The position numbers were made by a program, and so were the translations under genes. The notes below the pieces were generated by a model. That model was not told the origin of the DNA. It was given only the letters and a program-made list of their open reading frames with translations, and did not search any database. A stretch of 64,000 nt of DNA from Candidatus Didemnitutus sp. (GTDB lineage: Bacteria > Verrucomicrobiota > Verrucomicrobiia > Opitutales > Opitutaceae). Position 1 is the stretch's first letter. Every line of letters starts with the position of its first letter. This document shows, piece by piece, positions 7,659 through 17,091 of the stretch. The stretch is taken from the NCBI GenBank assembly GCA_019634575.1, contig JAHCAY010000001.1, forward strand, positions 2,232,001 through 2,296,000, given 5' to 3'.

Positions 7659-8296
7659 CCACCGTCATCCTCGCCGACGACCATGAGATCGTGCGCCGCG
7701 GTGTCCGCAGCGTGCTGCAAGCGGACGGACGCTTCCAGATCGTCGCCGAAGTGGCCGACGGCCTCTCCGCCGTCCAGCAGACGGAGAAGCTGAAGCCGAA
7801 CGTCCTGTTCCTCGACCTCTCGCTGCCGCGCCTGCACGGCCTCGAAGCGCTGCGGCAGATCCGCATCTGCAGCCCGAACACGAAGGTGCTCGTGCTCTCG
7901 ATGCACAACGACGAGCCCTACGTCATCGAAGCGCTGCGCAGCGGCGCGTCCGCCTACATTTTGAAAGGCTCGGAGTCCGAGGAAATCGTGAGGGCCACAC
8001 AGGAAGTGCTCGCCGGTCGCCGCTTCCTCAGCGCACCGCTCACCGAGTGGGCCATCACCGCGCTCGCTGTGAAGACGCCCGACTCGAGCGATCCCTACAA
8101 CACACTCTCGCCGCGCGAGCGCGAGGTAATGCAACTCGCCGCCGAAGGCCTCGGCGCGGGCGAGATCGCAGAGAAGCTCTTCATCAGCGCGCGCACCGCC
8201 GAGACGCACCGCGCGAACCTGATGCGCAAGCTCAGCCTGCAGACGCAGACCGACCTCGTGCGCTACGCGATCCGGCGCGGGTTGATCCAAGCCTGA
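7655..8296 (+). CDS. NarL/FixJ-family response regulator
   Basis: A 213-residue regulator with an N-terminal receiver (ADDHE acidic pocket, phospho-acceptor Asp in NVLFLDLSLP, Lys in YILKGSES) and a C-terminal LuxR-type helix-turn-helix (LSPREREVMQLAAEG, IAEKLFISARTAETHRANL). Its start codon overlaps the stop of the kinase gene, so the two are translationally coupled and form a two-component system. The target genes are not evident. The divergent S24/S26-like gene on the other side of the kinase is one candidate by position only. Confidence 0.93.
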   Translation: MTTVILADDHEIVRRGVRSVLQADGRFQIVAEVADGLSAVQQTEKLKPNVLFLDLSLPRLHGLEALRQIRICSPNTKVLVLSMHNDEPYVIEALRSGASAYILKGSESEEIVRATQEVLAGRRFLSAPLTEWAITALAVKTPDSSDPYNTLSPREREVMQLAAEGLGAGEIAEKLFISARTAETHRANLMRKLSLQTQTDLVRYAIRRGLIQA

Positions 8297-8455
8297 CGCA
8301 CCCGTGCCGCGCTGTGGAAGTCGCGAAGTTTCCGCCGCTCCGCCTCGCGAAGCGTCCGCGAGGTTCTCGCAAATGCCGCTACGACGAGCGGGGCGCAGTG
8401 TCTTGAAAACACTCCAAAGCGAGCAGCCCACGCGGCGCGGAGGCGGCGTGGTCTG

Positions 8456-8488
8456 AAAAAAAGCGGCCCGGACACAACTCCGGGCCGC
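8456..8488 (-). terminator. Rho-independent terminator of the TonB-dependent receptor gene
   Basis: A perfect 10-bp GC-rich stem (8463-8472 with 8479-8488) and 6-base loop, followed on the minus strand by seven Ts. It lies 50 bases beyond the receptor stop codon. Confidence 0.85.
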
Positions 8489-8537
8489 AGTGAGATTAGG
8501 GTGAACGAACTATTTTTCCCCTAACACAACACAAAGG

Positions 8538-11279
8538 TTAGAACTGATACCGCAGGTCGACGTAGAGCAGGCGGCCGGTGGAGCCGTAGGTGGCGACATC
8601 GACGTTGGCGTCGGTGTTGACCGTGGGATCGAGCGGGCCGAAGCGGTTGAAGGCGTTGTTCACGCCGAACGTGACGCGGGCGCCGCCGAGGTATTTCCAC
8701 GAGCGGTCGAACGCGTAGGAAACGGACGCGTCGAGCGTGTAGAACGAGCCGACATGCGCGCCGTCCTCGTTGTCGGTGACCGACGGGAGGTAGCGCACGC
8801 CGAGGAAGGCACCCCAGTTGTTCCACTTGTAGTCGGCGGACGTGTAGGTCTGCCAGCGCGGCACGGTGCCGTTGAAGTTGCTGGAGTGACCGGCGGTCTC
8901 TTCGGGATCCTCGCCGGGGAAGAAGGAGACTTTGTAGCTGTTGTAGATGCCGACGTTCGACTGGAAGTTGAACGCGCCCCACGTGCCGGTGTCCCAGCGA
9001 TACTTCGCGGTGACGTCGAAGCCGTCGAGTTTGACGGCGGCGAGATTCACCAGCGAGTCGGTGACGTAGATGTCGTCGGGCACGCCCGCGCTGATCTGGC
9101 CCGGACCGGTGACGTGCGCGCCGGTGAAGGAGCCGATGCGGACGCGATCGTAGTAGGGCGAAGCGGTGCCGAGGTCCTCGACGGATTGCAGGATGCGGGC
9201 GCCGCCGTAGGCCGCGATGAGTCCGGTCTGCTTGATGTTCCAGTAGTCCACGGAGAGCGCGAAGCCCTTGAGATTCTTCGGCGAGTAGACGAAGCCGGCG
9301 GTGTAGTTGCGCGACTTGGCGGGATCGAGGTTCGGGTTGCTCGTGGACTGGTAGTTGGTCTGGTAGTTGTCGATCGGATCGCTGCCGTCGTGCGGATCCA
9401 GCGTGAACGCCGACGTGAAGCCGATGCCGGCCGGACCGAACAGGTTGTAGAGCGTCGGGGCGGTGAACGACTTCGAGTAGGTGCCACGCAGCGCGAACTC
9501 GTCGTTGAACGGCAGGTAGCGGACGGTGATCTTCGGCACGGTCGGATCGGACGTGTCGCTGTATTTCTCGTAGCGCAGGGCGCCGGAGAGTTCGAGGAGG
9601 TGCGCGCCCGGGGCGTTGGCGAGGACGGGCACGCGGATTTCCGTGAAGATCGACTTCACATCGCGGTCGGCGGTGAAGGGCGAGAGCGACACGGCGCCGT
9701 TCCAGCCGATGTTGCCCTGCGCGTCCGGGATGGAGAGCGGATCGGCGTCGCCGGTCAGCTTCTCGCGGCGGATTTCGCCGCCGACGGCCACATCGACGTT
9801 GCCGGCGGGCACTTGGAAGAGCGTGCCGGTGACCTTGGCGTCGTAGTTGACGAGCGTGGAGACGAAGCCGCCCGACGCGGTGCCGACGATGTTGAAGGGA
9901 CCGTAGGCGGCCGGGTCGTTATTGCGCGCGAACAGGTTGAACGCGCCCGCCTCGACCGCGGCGATCAGGTTGGTGTTGTTGATAACGCCGGGGTTCTTGT
10001 AGTCCTGCGTGATGCGGTTGTAGTTGGCGGCGGCTTCCCACTTCCACTCGGGTGTGAGCTGGCCGCGCAGGCCGACGACGCCGCGAATGCCGGTGGTGTC
10101 GTTGAAGAACTGGCGCGGGTGATCGACGAGGCGATTGCGGGGAGTGACGGCGACGTCGAACGGATTGCCGAACTGGCCGGCGGGCACCGAACCGATGTTC
10201 AGCGGCTGGCCGTTGATCTGCGAGGCGGTGCGCGTGTTAGAGTAGAGCAAGTCGCCGAAGATGCTGAACGTGTCCGTGACCTTGTGCTCGAACGCTCCAG
10301 TGAAGGCGTGGCGCTGGTTGCCGAGCTTCTGCGTCACGTAGCGCGACAAGTTGAACAATTCGAACTGCTGGCCGGCACTGCGCGGGCCGGAGTAGACGCC
10401 GGCCGCGACGAGTGCCGCGGGCGACCGGCCGCCGCCGACCACCGCGGGCGCGCCGAGCGAATCGTTGAGATAGTAGAAGTCCGAGCCGATGTTGACCGAG
10501 CCGGCGAACGTCGGGGAGCCGAAGGTGACCGCGGAATACGGACGTTCGTAGGCGAAGATCGGGTCGTCCTTGATCCACTCGGCGGACATCGTGAACGACG
10601 TCTTGCCGTTGCTGACGCCACCGACGATGTAGGCGGAGCGTTCGGCGGCGTGGCCCTGACTGGTGGCCCAGCCGTAGCGGCCGCCCGCCTCGAAGCCGTT
10701 GTAGTCGGAGCGGAGGATGATGTTCACGACACCCGCGACGGCGTCGGTGCCGTAAATGGCGGAGGCGCCATCGGCGAGGACCTCGATGCGCTCGACGGCC
10801 GCGACGGGAATGAGGTTCACGTCGACGAACTGGAAGCCGCCCGAGGCGCCGACGGGCGCGTAGGCGACACGGCGACCGTTGACGAGCACGAGCGTGTTCG
10901 TGTTGCGAAGCGCGAGCTGCGAGCCGCCGTTCGTGGAGCCGCCGCCGATGTTCGCGTTGCCGCTGCCGAGGTTGGCGTTGCCGTTGAACTGCGGAGCGGT
11001 TTTGCGAAGGATCTCGAGCACGTCGCTCGAGTTGCCGGAATTCTCGATCGAGTTGCGATCGATCGAGATCACCGGGATGGCGACGGAGTTCGCCGCGGCC
11101 GGCAGGTAGGAGCCGGTGACCTGGTAGCTGTCGAGTTTAAGGACCTTGTCGTCGGTCGGGGAAGCCGCATCGGTCGTCGTTTGGGCGACGGCGAAATTGG
11201 CGGCGAGCAGGGGGAGAGCCGCGAGGCGTGTCCAAACGCCGAACGGCAGCCGCCCGAAGGCGGCGCGTTTTGTTGTCAT
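8538..11279 (-). CDS. TonB-dependent outer-membrane receptor (paralogue 1)
   Basis: A 913-residue receptor for active uptake of an unknown ligand. The signal peptide (MTTKRAAFGRLPF... AVAQ) is followed by a short acidic linker and the plug domain (KLDSYQVTGSY, then VLVNGRRVAYAP, RIEVLADGASAIYGTDAVAGV, VNIILRSDY). The remainder is a 22-strand-type barrel ending in the expected aromatic terminus YVDLRYQF. No N-terminal signalling (STN) domain is present and no anti-sigma gene is adjacent, so it is a plain transporter. Length and plug sequence closely resemble the receptor at 42286-45027, suggesting paralogues. No SusD-like partner, TonB or ExbBD is in the window. The gene has its own terminator, and a separate promoter is expected in 11280-11484. 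Confidence 0.93.
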   Translation of the reverse strand: MTTKRAAFGRLPFGVWTRLAALPLLAANFAVAQTTTDAASPTDDKVLKLDSYQVTGSYLPAAANSVAIPVISIDRNSIENSGNSSDVLEILRKTAPQFNGNANLGSGNANIGGGSTNGGSQLALRNTNTLVLVNGRRVAYAPVGASGGFQFVDVNLIPVAAVERIEVLADGASAIYGTDAVAGVVNIILRSDYNGFEAGGRYGWATSQGHAAERSAYIVGGVSNGKTSFTMSAEWIKDDPIFAYERPYSAVTFGSPTFAGSVNIGSDFYYLNDSLGAPAVVGGGRSPAALVAAGVYSGPRSAGQQFELFNLSRYVTQKLGNQRHAFTGAFEHKVTDTFSIFGDLLYSNTRTASQINGQPLNIGSVPAGQFGNPFDVAVTPRNRLVDHPRQFFNDTTGIRGVVGLRGQLTPEWKWEAAANYNRITQDYKNPGVINNTNLIAAVEAGAFNLFARNNDPAAYGPFNIVGTASGGFVSTLVNYDAKVTGTLFQVPAGNVDVAVGGEIRREKLTGDADPLSIPDAQGNIGWNGAVSLSPFTADRDVKSIFTEIRVPVLANAPGAHLLELSGALRYEKYSDTSDPTVPKITVRYLPFNDEFALRGTYSKSFTAPTLYNLFGPAGIGFTSAFTLDPHDGSDPIDNYQTNYQSTSNPNLDPAKSRNYTAGFVYSPKNLKGFALSVDYWNIKQTGLIAAYGGARILQSVEDLGTASPYYDRVRIGSFTGAHVTGPGQISAGVPDDIYVTDSLVNLAAVKLDGFDVTAKYRWDTGTWGAFNFQSNVGIYNSYKVSFFPGEDPEETAGHSSNFNGTVPRWQTYTSADYKWNNWGAFLGVRYLPSVTDNEDGAHVGSFYTLDASVSYAFDRSWKYLGGARVTFGVNNAFNRFGPLDPTVNTDANVDVATYGSTGRLLYVDLRYQF

Positions 11280-11484
11280 GATGTTTGCTGTAGTTGGATT
11301 GCGGAGCGCGTTGTTCAGGGCGCGTTCCGCCGGTCAACGAACGAGCATATGACAAACCTTCAAATGCCACTGTGTCGGGCATTACCTGAAACCGATACGG
11401 TAAATCTACCAGTAGCCCGCCTGACTTTTTCCTGATTTTGGCGGCGTCGTGAGTGCAGCCGCTCGGCCAAGGCGCGCCGCAGCG

Positions 11485-12009
11485 CTACGAGCGCCTATGG
11501 TGATACAGCCCGTCGAACGCGGTGTTCCACGAGGCGCCATCGTCCGTGGAAATTTCCCAATGTTGTCGCACCGTGCCGTCGGAGTTCGGGGTGTAAGTGA
11601 TGCGATTGAGCGTGGTGCGACCGGCGGGGCCGGGACTCGGGCCGCTGATCACCATGTTGCCGTCGGCCGCGAGACCGCCGGTGAGCTCGAGGACGCTGCC
11701 GCCGCTGCCGACCCAGAATTGCTGCCAGCATTTCTTGGCCGGATTCCACGCGTTGATGCTCTTGCCGGGCGAGCCGGGTGATTCCCAGTTTTCAAGGAGG
11801 CCCCAGCCGTTGGCGATCTTCTCGATGCGGCTGTGACCGACGACCTTGCCGTTCTTCGCCGTGACTTCCCATTCGCCGATCCAGAAATCGAACTGCGCGG
11901 ACTCGGGCGGCAATGCCGGCGGTGGCGGGAGTTTCGCGGTGGGCGTTTGAGCCGGAGAAAGCGCGCACGCCGCGAGCCAGGCAATGAGAGCGACGACTGG
12001 GATTTTCAT
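11485..12009 (-). CDS. Small exported protein of the DUF1579-like type
   Basis: A 174-residue protein with signal peptide (MKIPVVALIAWLAACALSPAQ), so periplasmic or surface-exposed. The mature part is a single beta-rich domain typical of a family of exported proteins of unknown function: FDFWIGEWEVTAKNG, SRIEKIANGWGLLENWES, QQFWVGSGGSVLELTGG, and a C-terminal TVRQHWEISTDDGASW. ATG 12009 gives the signal peptide; the much longer open frame through it is a shadow of the neighbouring receptor gene. It sits between two receptor genes on the same strand. Function is not known. Confidence 0.75.
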   Translation of the reverse strand: MKIPVVALIAWLAACALSPAQTPTAKLPPPPALPPESAQFDFWIGEWEVTAKNGKVVGHSRIEKIANGWGLLENWESPGSPGKSINAWNPAKKCWQQFWVGSGGSVLELTGGLAADGNMVISGPSPGPAGRTTLNRITYTPNSDGTVRQHWEISTDDGASWNTAFDGLYHHRRS

Positions 12010-12135
12010 GGTGGCAGCTTGCGTGGGCGGAGCGCGGCGTCGATGCGGGGGCGTCGGGCCGCTGAAATATCGCGATGAAATCGCGAGGGTCGTCCGGCTT
12101 AGCGTGGGTGAGACGTTCCGGCGATCGATGCGCGC

Positions 12136-12169
12136 AAAAAAAGCCGGGCTCGCGCGAGCGAGTCCGGCT
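12136..12169 (-). terminator. Rho-independent terminator of receptor gene 2
   Basis: A 12-bp stem with one G-T pair (12142-12153 with 12158-12169) and a GCGA-type tetraloop, followed on the minus strand by seven Ts. It lies just beyond the receptor stop codon. Confidence 0.85.
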
Positions 12170-12200
12170 GCGGAGGAGAGCGACGCGGGAGTCGCCGCGC

Positions 12201-14954
12201 TCAGAACTCGCGACTCAGGCGGACATACCAGAAGGCCGGTTCCGCGGTGTTGATCGTCGGGTTGTAACCGAACTGGCTGGAGATGTAGAAGGGTGGATCG
12301 TCGTTGAGCACGTTGCGGACGCCGACGGTCACCTTGGTTTTCCATGGCGTCTGGTAGCTGACCTGCGGGTTGATGCGCCACTGGGCCTTCGTGTCCGGTT
12401 CGGTGCCGGCGCCGGTGAAGTTCTGGGCCGGGTAGCCGCCGATGTAGTTGACGAAGACGGACGCGGCCCAATCGCCCTTGGACCAACCGAGTGTCGCGCT
12501 GCCGCGCCAGAGCGGGACGGAGTCGGTGCCGTCGATGTCGATGACGGTGGTGACGCCGAGCGAGGAGACGGTCTCGCGCTCGAAGTTGCCGGTGTAGGTC
12601 GCGCTGAGACCGGCGCGGAAGTTGCCCCAGCCTTTGACGCTGCGGGAGTAGTTCACGCCGAAGTCCCAACCTTCGTTGATGATCTTGTTGGCGTTGAACC
12701 AATCGGTGGCGACGTAATCGATGATGCCGACGGAGAAGCCGGCGGCGGCTTCGGCGGGCGTGAGGGCTTTGCGGACGACACGGCCGGCGGGGAGCACGGT
12801 CTCGTTGGCGAGCGTGAAGGCGGCGGAGTCGCGCGTGATGAGGTTGTCCTGATCGAATTTGAAGTAGCCGATGTCGAAGGAAAGGCCCTTGAGAAAACCG
12901 GAAGGCACTTCGAGCACGAGGCCGGCGTAGGTGGTCTTGGTCTCTTCGGGCTGCAAGTCGGGGTTGCCGCGGCCGACGGTCTTGAGCTGACCGGACGGCT
13001 GGTCGGGACGGCGCGGATCGAAGAGCTGGTTGCCGGTGAAGGAGACGCTGCCGGTCTGGTAGAGGAATGCGAGGTCGGGCGCCTTGAAGGAGCCGGAATA
13101 GGAGCCGCGCAGGAGCAGCCATTTGGTCGGACGCCAGCCGAGCGCGATCTTCGGCTTCGTCGTGGTGCCGAAGTCGGAGTATTCCTCCCAGCGACCGGCG
13201 AGTTGGAGTTCGAGTTGCTTCGCGAGCGGGACCTTGAGTTCGGCGTAGGCGGAGGTGACTTGGCGTTTGCCGCCGTAGCCGAAGCCTTCGGAACCGCCGA
13301 CGATGTTGCCGGTTTCGTTTTCGAGCGTGCGCACGTCGCTCAGGCTCTCGGAGCGATATTCGAGGCCAGCAGCGGCGCCGAGCGCGCCCGCCGGGAGCTG
13401 CGCGATGTTGCCGCTGACGGAAACATCGTAGAGGCCCGAGGTGAATTTCGTCTTCGTGGGGTTCGTGCCCGAGTAGTAATCGGTGACGCGCGGATCCTCG
13501 GGGCCGAACGGGTTGGCGTAGAGCAGCTGGCCGCCGATGTTCAGGCCCATGAGCGCCTCCTGGACGCGGCTGTCGAAGGCGGTGCCCGGCGAGGAATTGT
13601 CGAATGAGCCTTGGGCGAACATGTAGGCGGCTTCCCACGTCCACTCGTTCGGCAAGGTGCCGCCGAGACCGAGCAGGTAGCGCGGATAATCCGAGGTGGT
13701 GTCGACTATGCGCGGGCCGGCGTTCACCAGGCGAAACGTGCTGAGCTCGATCGCCTGACCGGCGCTGCCGAAGTAGCGCGTGCCATAGGGATTGTAGGGA
13801 TTGGCGGCGGGGACGACGAGGCGGTTGTTGGTGCCGGCACCCTTGTCGGTCGTCGTGAACGGCGACGGCGCGGAGAGATTGATGGTCTCGATGCGCTTGA
13901 AGAAAATGTCCGCGAAACCGTAGAGGCGCTCGGTGAACTCGTGTTTCACGTAGACGCCGAAGCCGCGGCTCTGATTCTCCGGGAGCAAGGAGGAGTCCTG
14001 CTGGAAGTTGTAGTAACCCGCCCCGGTGGCGCGCGACGTGGCGACGGCGTCGGCCACGCGCGGATCGGTCGTCGGGTTGAGAAACGTGCGGACCGTCGCC
14101 GTGCCGGGGATGAAGAACCGAGCGGGGAACGTGCTCGTGCTGCGCAAGTCGCCGCCGATGACGAGGCCGGTGACGGGGTCCGTCTCGACTTGGCCGGTCG
14201 CGGTCTTGTCGTGGCGCAGATCGGCGTTGCTGGAGAAGGCGAGGTCGCGGTTCATCAGCATGTTTCGGCGGGCGTAGTCGACGGTCATGACGACGCTGGT
14301 CTTCTCGGTGGAGGCGCCGGCGATGAGGAAGGCGGTGACTTCCTGCGAATCGGTGCCGAAGGTGTTGCCGAACGACACGTCCATGCCGACACCGGTGAAC
14401 GAGCGCTTGAGCACGATGTTGAGCACGCCGGCGACGGCGTCCGAACCGTAGATGGCGGACGCGCCGTCCTTGAGGATCTCGATGCTCTCGATCGCCGCGG
14501 TTGGAATCTGGCGCAGGTCGACGACGGACTGAAAGCCGTTGAACGCGCCCGCGCCCGACGGCACGGCGCGGCGGCCGTTGATCAGCACGAGCGTGTTGTT
14601 GTTGCCGAGGCCGCGGAAGTTGACGGTCGACGTGCCGGAGGCGAAGCCGGTGCCGGAGCCTTCGGGCGAGATCGTGCCCGCGGTGTTGAACGGCATGGCG
14701 CGCATGGCGTCCTCGACGTTCGTGAATCCGGTGTTTTGGAGGTCGGCCTGGGTGATGCGCACGACGGGGCTGGGCGTCTCGGCGTCGACGCGTTTGATGC
14801 GGGAGCCGACGACCGAGAATTCCTCGAGGCGCAGGGTCTTTTCCGTTTCGGCCGGCTTGGAGTTTTGGGCCAGCGCCAGTCGCGGCGCAGCGATGGCCAG
14901 GAGGGCAACGACGATGACGCGTGCGCTCCGCAGGGACATGCGGTGTGATTTCAT
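12201..14954 (-). CDS. TonB-dependent outer-membrane receptor (paralogue 2)
   Basis: A 917-residue receptor. ATG 14954 is chosen because it gives an MKSH leader like that of the receptor at 19030-21972 and a good signal peptide ending APRLALAQ; ATG 14939 is an alternative. The plug shows RLEEFSVVGSRIKR, SPVVRITQADL, VLINGRRAVPSG, SIEILKDGASAIYGSDAVAGV and LNIVLKRSF. The barrel ends in WYVRLSREF. It transports an unknown substrate across the outer membrane using TonB energy. It lies directly downstream of the solute-binding-protein/LytS/LytTR operon but is separated from it by a terminator, so it should have its own promoter in 14955-15081, where that regulator may act. Confidence 0.92.
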   Translation of the reverse strand: MKSHRMSLRSARVIVVALLAIAAPRLALAQNSKPAETEKTLRLEEFSVVGSRIKRVDAETPSPVVRITQADLQNTGFTNVEDAMRAMPFNTAGTISPEGSGTGFASGTSTVNFRGLGNNNTLVLINGRRAVPSGAGAFNGFQSVVDLRQIPTAAIESIEILKDGASAIYGSDAVAGVLNIVLKRSFTGVGMDVSFGNTFGTDSQEVTAFLIAGASTEKTSVVMTVDYARRNMLMNRDLAFSSNADLRHDKTATGQVETDPVTGLVIGGDLRSTSTFPARFFIPGTATVRTFLNPTTDPRVADAVATSRATGAGYYNFQQDSSLLPENQSRGFGVYVKHEFTERLYGFADIFFKRIETINLSAPSPFTTTDKGAGTNNRLVVPAANPYNPYGTRYFGSAGQAIELSTFRLVNAGPRIVDTTSDYPRYLLGLGGTLPNEWTWEAAYMFAQGSFDNSSPGTAFDSRVQEALMGLNIGGQLLYANPFGPEDPRVTDYYSGTNPTKTKFTSGLYDVSVSGNIAQLPAGALGAAAGLEYRSESLSDVRTLENETGNIVGGSEGFGYGGKRQVTSAYAELKVPLAKQLELQLAGRWEEYSDFGTTTKPKIALGWRPTKWLLLRGSYSGSFKAPDLAFLYQTGSVSFTGNQLFDPRRPDQPSGQLKTVGRGNPDLQPEETKTTYAGLVLEVPSGFLKGLSFDIGYFKFDQDNLITRDSAAFTLANETVLPAGRVVRKALTPAEAAAGFSVGIIDYVATDWFNANKIINEGWDFGVNYSRSVKGWGNFRAGLSATYTGNFERETVSSLGVTTVIDIDGTDSVPLWRGSATLGWSKGDWAASVFVNYIGGYPAQNFTGAGTEPDTKAQWRINPQVSYQTPWKTKVTVGVRNVLNDDPPFYISSQFGYNPTINTAEPAFWYVRLSREF

Positions 14955-15081
14955 GGGTTGTGTGCTTGGTTGTCGCCGGATCGGGGGCGGAAACGCATCC
15001 GGCGGCGCGCACGACATGGGACCTGAGCGCGGGACACAACGGGACCGCGTCGGGCCGCGAGGCGCGGAACATCGGACGCCC

Positions 15082-15108
15082 AAAAAGCCGCCTGAGTCTC
15101 AGGCGGCT
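15082..15108 (-). terminator. Rho-independent terminator of the binding protein-LytS-LytTR operon
   Basis: A perfect 10-bp stem (15086-15095 with 15099-15108) with a 3-base loop, followed by a five-T run on the minus strand. It lies about 26 bases after the LytTR regulator stop. Confidence 0.85.
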
Positions 15109-15133
15109 GCGACCCATCGCACGTTGGGACGCA

Positions 15134-15964
15134 TCAGAGCGACGCGCGCAACGCCGGCATGTAGGTGCGGCTGACCTTGAGTTTCGTGCCGTCGTTCAGC
15201 TCCACCTGATATTCGCCGTATTGGGTGGGCGTGACTTTGCGCACATGGGCGAGGTTGACCGCCGTAGAGCGGTGGATGCGCACGAAGTTTCGCGGTCCGA
15301 GTTTCTCCATAAGATGCAGCATCGTCATGCGCACGAGGCGGGATTTCTCGACCAGGTGGATTTTCACGTAGTCGCCCACGGTCTCGACCCAGCGGATGTC
15401 GGCCGGCGCGCACACGTGGATCTCGCCGTCCGAGCGAAACAGCAGACGGCCATCGCGATCCGTTTCGTCTTCAGCGGCGGGTGCCGGCGGCTGCGGCGCG
15501 CCGACGGGAGCGGCTGCGACGCCGGTGGCTGCGCGGAGCTTTTGGATTTGTTGCACGATGTCGTCGATATGCTCCCAGATCCGCTGCTGCTCGCCGCCGC
15601 GCACGACCGCCTTGGCGCGCTGCAAGGTGTCCGCGAGACGTTTGCGCGTGAATGGCTTGGAAACGTAGTCGACGGCGCCGACATCGAACGCGCGCAACGC
15701 ATACTCGCTGTAAGCGGTCACGAACACGACGTGCGGCCGCGCGCCGGCGCCGAGCTCCGTCAGCACATCGAAGCCCGTGAGGCCGGGCATCTGCACGTCC
15801 AGAAACAACAGATCGGGCGCGTGCGCGCGCACGGCGTGCAGCGCCTGATCGCCATCGGAGCAACAGGCCACGACTTCGATCTCCGGATCCGCGTGGAGCA
15901 GGCCGGCGAGGTCGTCGCGCGCGAGCGGCTCGTCGTCGACGATGACGGTCTTGATTCGGTTCAT
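15134..15964 (-). CDS. LytTR-family response regulator
   Basis: A 276-residue regulator. The N-terminal receiver has the acidic pair in VIVDDEPLA, the phospho-acceptor Asp in LLFLDVQMPGLTG and Lys in YVSKPFTRKRL. A Pro/Ala-rich linker leads to a C-terminal LytTR DNA-binding domain (HVCAPADIRWVETVGDYVKIHL, RNFVRIHRSTAVNLAHV, LKVSRTYMPALR). LytTR proteins bind paired direct repeats upstream of their targets. Its start overlaps the stop of the LytS-type kinase gene, forming a coupled pair. The receptor gene immediately downstream, and the operon itself, are the most likely targets by position. Confidence 0.93.
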   Translation of the reverse strand: MNRIKTVIVDDEPLARDDLAGLLHADPEIEVVACCSDGDQALHAVRAHAPDLLFLDVQMPGLTGFDVLTELGAGARPHVVFVTAYSEYALRAFDVGAVDYVSKPFTRKRLADTLQRAKAVVRGGEQQRIWEHIDDIVQQIQKLRAATGVAAAPVGAPQPPAPAAEDETDRDGRLLFRSDGEIHVCAPADIRWVETVGDYVKIHLVEKSRLVRMTMLHLMEKLGPRNFVRIHRSTAVNLAHVRKVTPTQYGEYQVELNDGTKLKVSRTYMPALRASL

Positions 15965-17091
15965 GGTTGGGTGGAGTGGAAGGGCAGGACGATGTCGGCG
16001 ACGACGCCGCCCGACGCGTTCGCGAGCGTGAGCCGGGCGTCGGCGTCGAACAGCATGGCGAGGCGCGCGCGGGTGTTGCGCAGGCCGATACCGCCGGCGC
16101 TCTCCGTCGGCGCAGCGGCCGGGAGCGCGGGGCCTTCGTTGAAGAGTTCGAGGCGCAGTTGGTCGCCGGTGCGCCAAACGCGGAGCCGCATGATGCGCGC
16201 GCTGACCTGGCGGGAGAAACCGTGCTTCATCGCGTTTTCCACCAGTGGTTGCAGCAGCAGGCTGGGCAACAGCGCATGGCGGCACGCGGGCTGGATTTCG
16301 AAGCTGACTTGGAGTCGGTCCTGAAAACGGATTCGCTCGATGGCGAAGTAGTGTTCGAGGAACTCGAGTTCGCGCTCGAGCGTGACCAGTTGGTCCTGCT
16401 TGTGGTCGAGCGCCCGGCGCAGCAACTCGGCCAGCTGCGCGAGCGCCTCCTCGGCCAGCACGGTGTCGCCGCGACGGATGAGCGCGGTGATCGAGTTGAG
16501 GGCGTTGAAGAGGAAATGCGGATGCAGCTGCATCTTCAGCGCGTCGAGGTTCGCGCGCAGAAGACGCGACTCGAGTTCGGCCTTGGCGACTTTCAGGTCG
16601 GCCGCCTCGCGCTGGCCTGCGCGCCAGCCGAGGTAGAATTCCACGGCATAGGCCGGCACAACGATGGCGCAGTAGACCAGTGCAGGGAGCACCAACTCGG
16701 ATGGGCTCCAGAAATCCCCCGCCACCTCGCCGAAGAAGGACCACGGCAGGCTGTTTGCGACCAAGCCGAGGGCGACCGACAGCGCGAACTGCGCCAGACC
16801 CGCCAGCAACGCCGCCGCGACATGCGCCGGAAGAATCCGCCACCAAGCCATCCGGTCGAACGCGAGCACGCGGCGCAGCGCGACGATGCCGGGAAGAAAA
16901 AGCCACCACAGCCCCCACGGCCCGTAGCGATACAGCCACGTCGCGCGGAAGCTTGCCTCGGTGCCGGCCGCGAGGCGAACTTGCCAGACATCGAACGCGA
17001 CCGCTCCCACGCCAAGCAGAGCGACAGTCCACCACATGGCGTGCAGGCGGCGCGCCCACGACGTGGAAGGACGTAGTGCCGCCGGGCTCAT
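15961..17091 (-). CDS. LytS-type membrane histidine kinase
   Basis: A 376-residue kinase. The N-terminal ~170 residues contain four to five hydrophobic segments and no recognisable periplasmic sensor domain. The His_kinase (LytS/YehU) region follows, with LQLHPHFLFNALNSI-type sequence (phospho-acceptor His192) and a degenerate ATPase domain (PLVENAMKHGFS, GGIGLRNTRARL). ATG 17091 overlaps the stop of the upstream solute-binding-protein gene by ATGA, and its own stop overlaps the LytTR regulator start, so all three are translationally coupled. With little sensory domain of its own, it may receive its signal through the coupled binding protein; this is inference. Confidence 0.92.
   Translation of the reverse strand: MSPAALRPSTSWARRLHAMWWTVALLGVGAVAFDVWQVRLAAGTEASFRATWLYRYGPWGLWWLFLPGIVALRRVLAFDRMAWWRILPAHVAAALLAGLAQFALSVALGLVANSLPWSFFGEVAGDFWSPSELVLPALVYCAIVVPAYAVEFYLGWRAGQREAADLKVAKAELESRLLRANLDALKMQLHPHFLFNALNSITALIRRGDTVLAEEALAQLAELLRRALDHKQDQLVTLERELEFLEHYFAIERIRFQDRLQVSFEIQPACRHALLPSLLLQPLVENAMKHGFSRQVSARIMRLRVWRTGDQLRLELFNEGPALPAAAPTESAGGIGLRNTRARLAMLFDADARLTLANASGGVVADIVLPFHSTQP

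Noticed and set aside
8754..11435. An 893-codon open frame on the plus strand
   Set aside because: It mirrors the TonB-dependent receptor on the minus strand. Its translation is a low-complexity Val/Arg/Gly/Glu/Asp sequence typical of antisense frames.
12201..14954. FecA-type regulated receptor with sigma/anti-sigma signalling
   Set aside because: None of the four receptors has an N-terminal STN domain, and the only ECF sigma factor is far away with its own operon.
11485..15117. A 1,210-codon minus-strand frame
   Set aside because: Only its last 174 codons (from ATG 12009) look like a protein. The rest is an Arg-rich out-of-frame reading of receptor gene 2.
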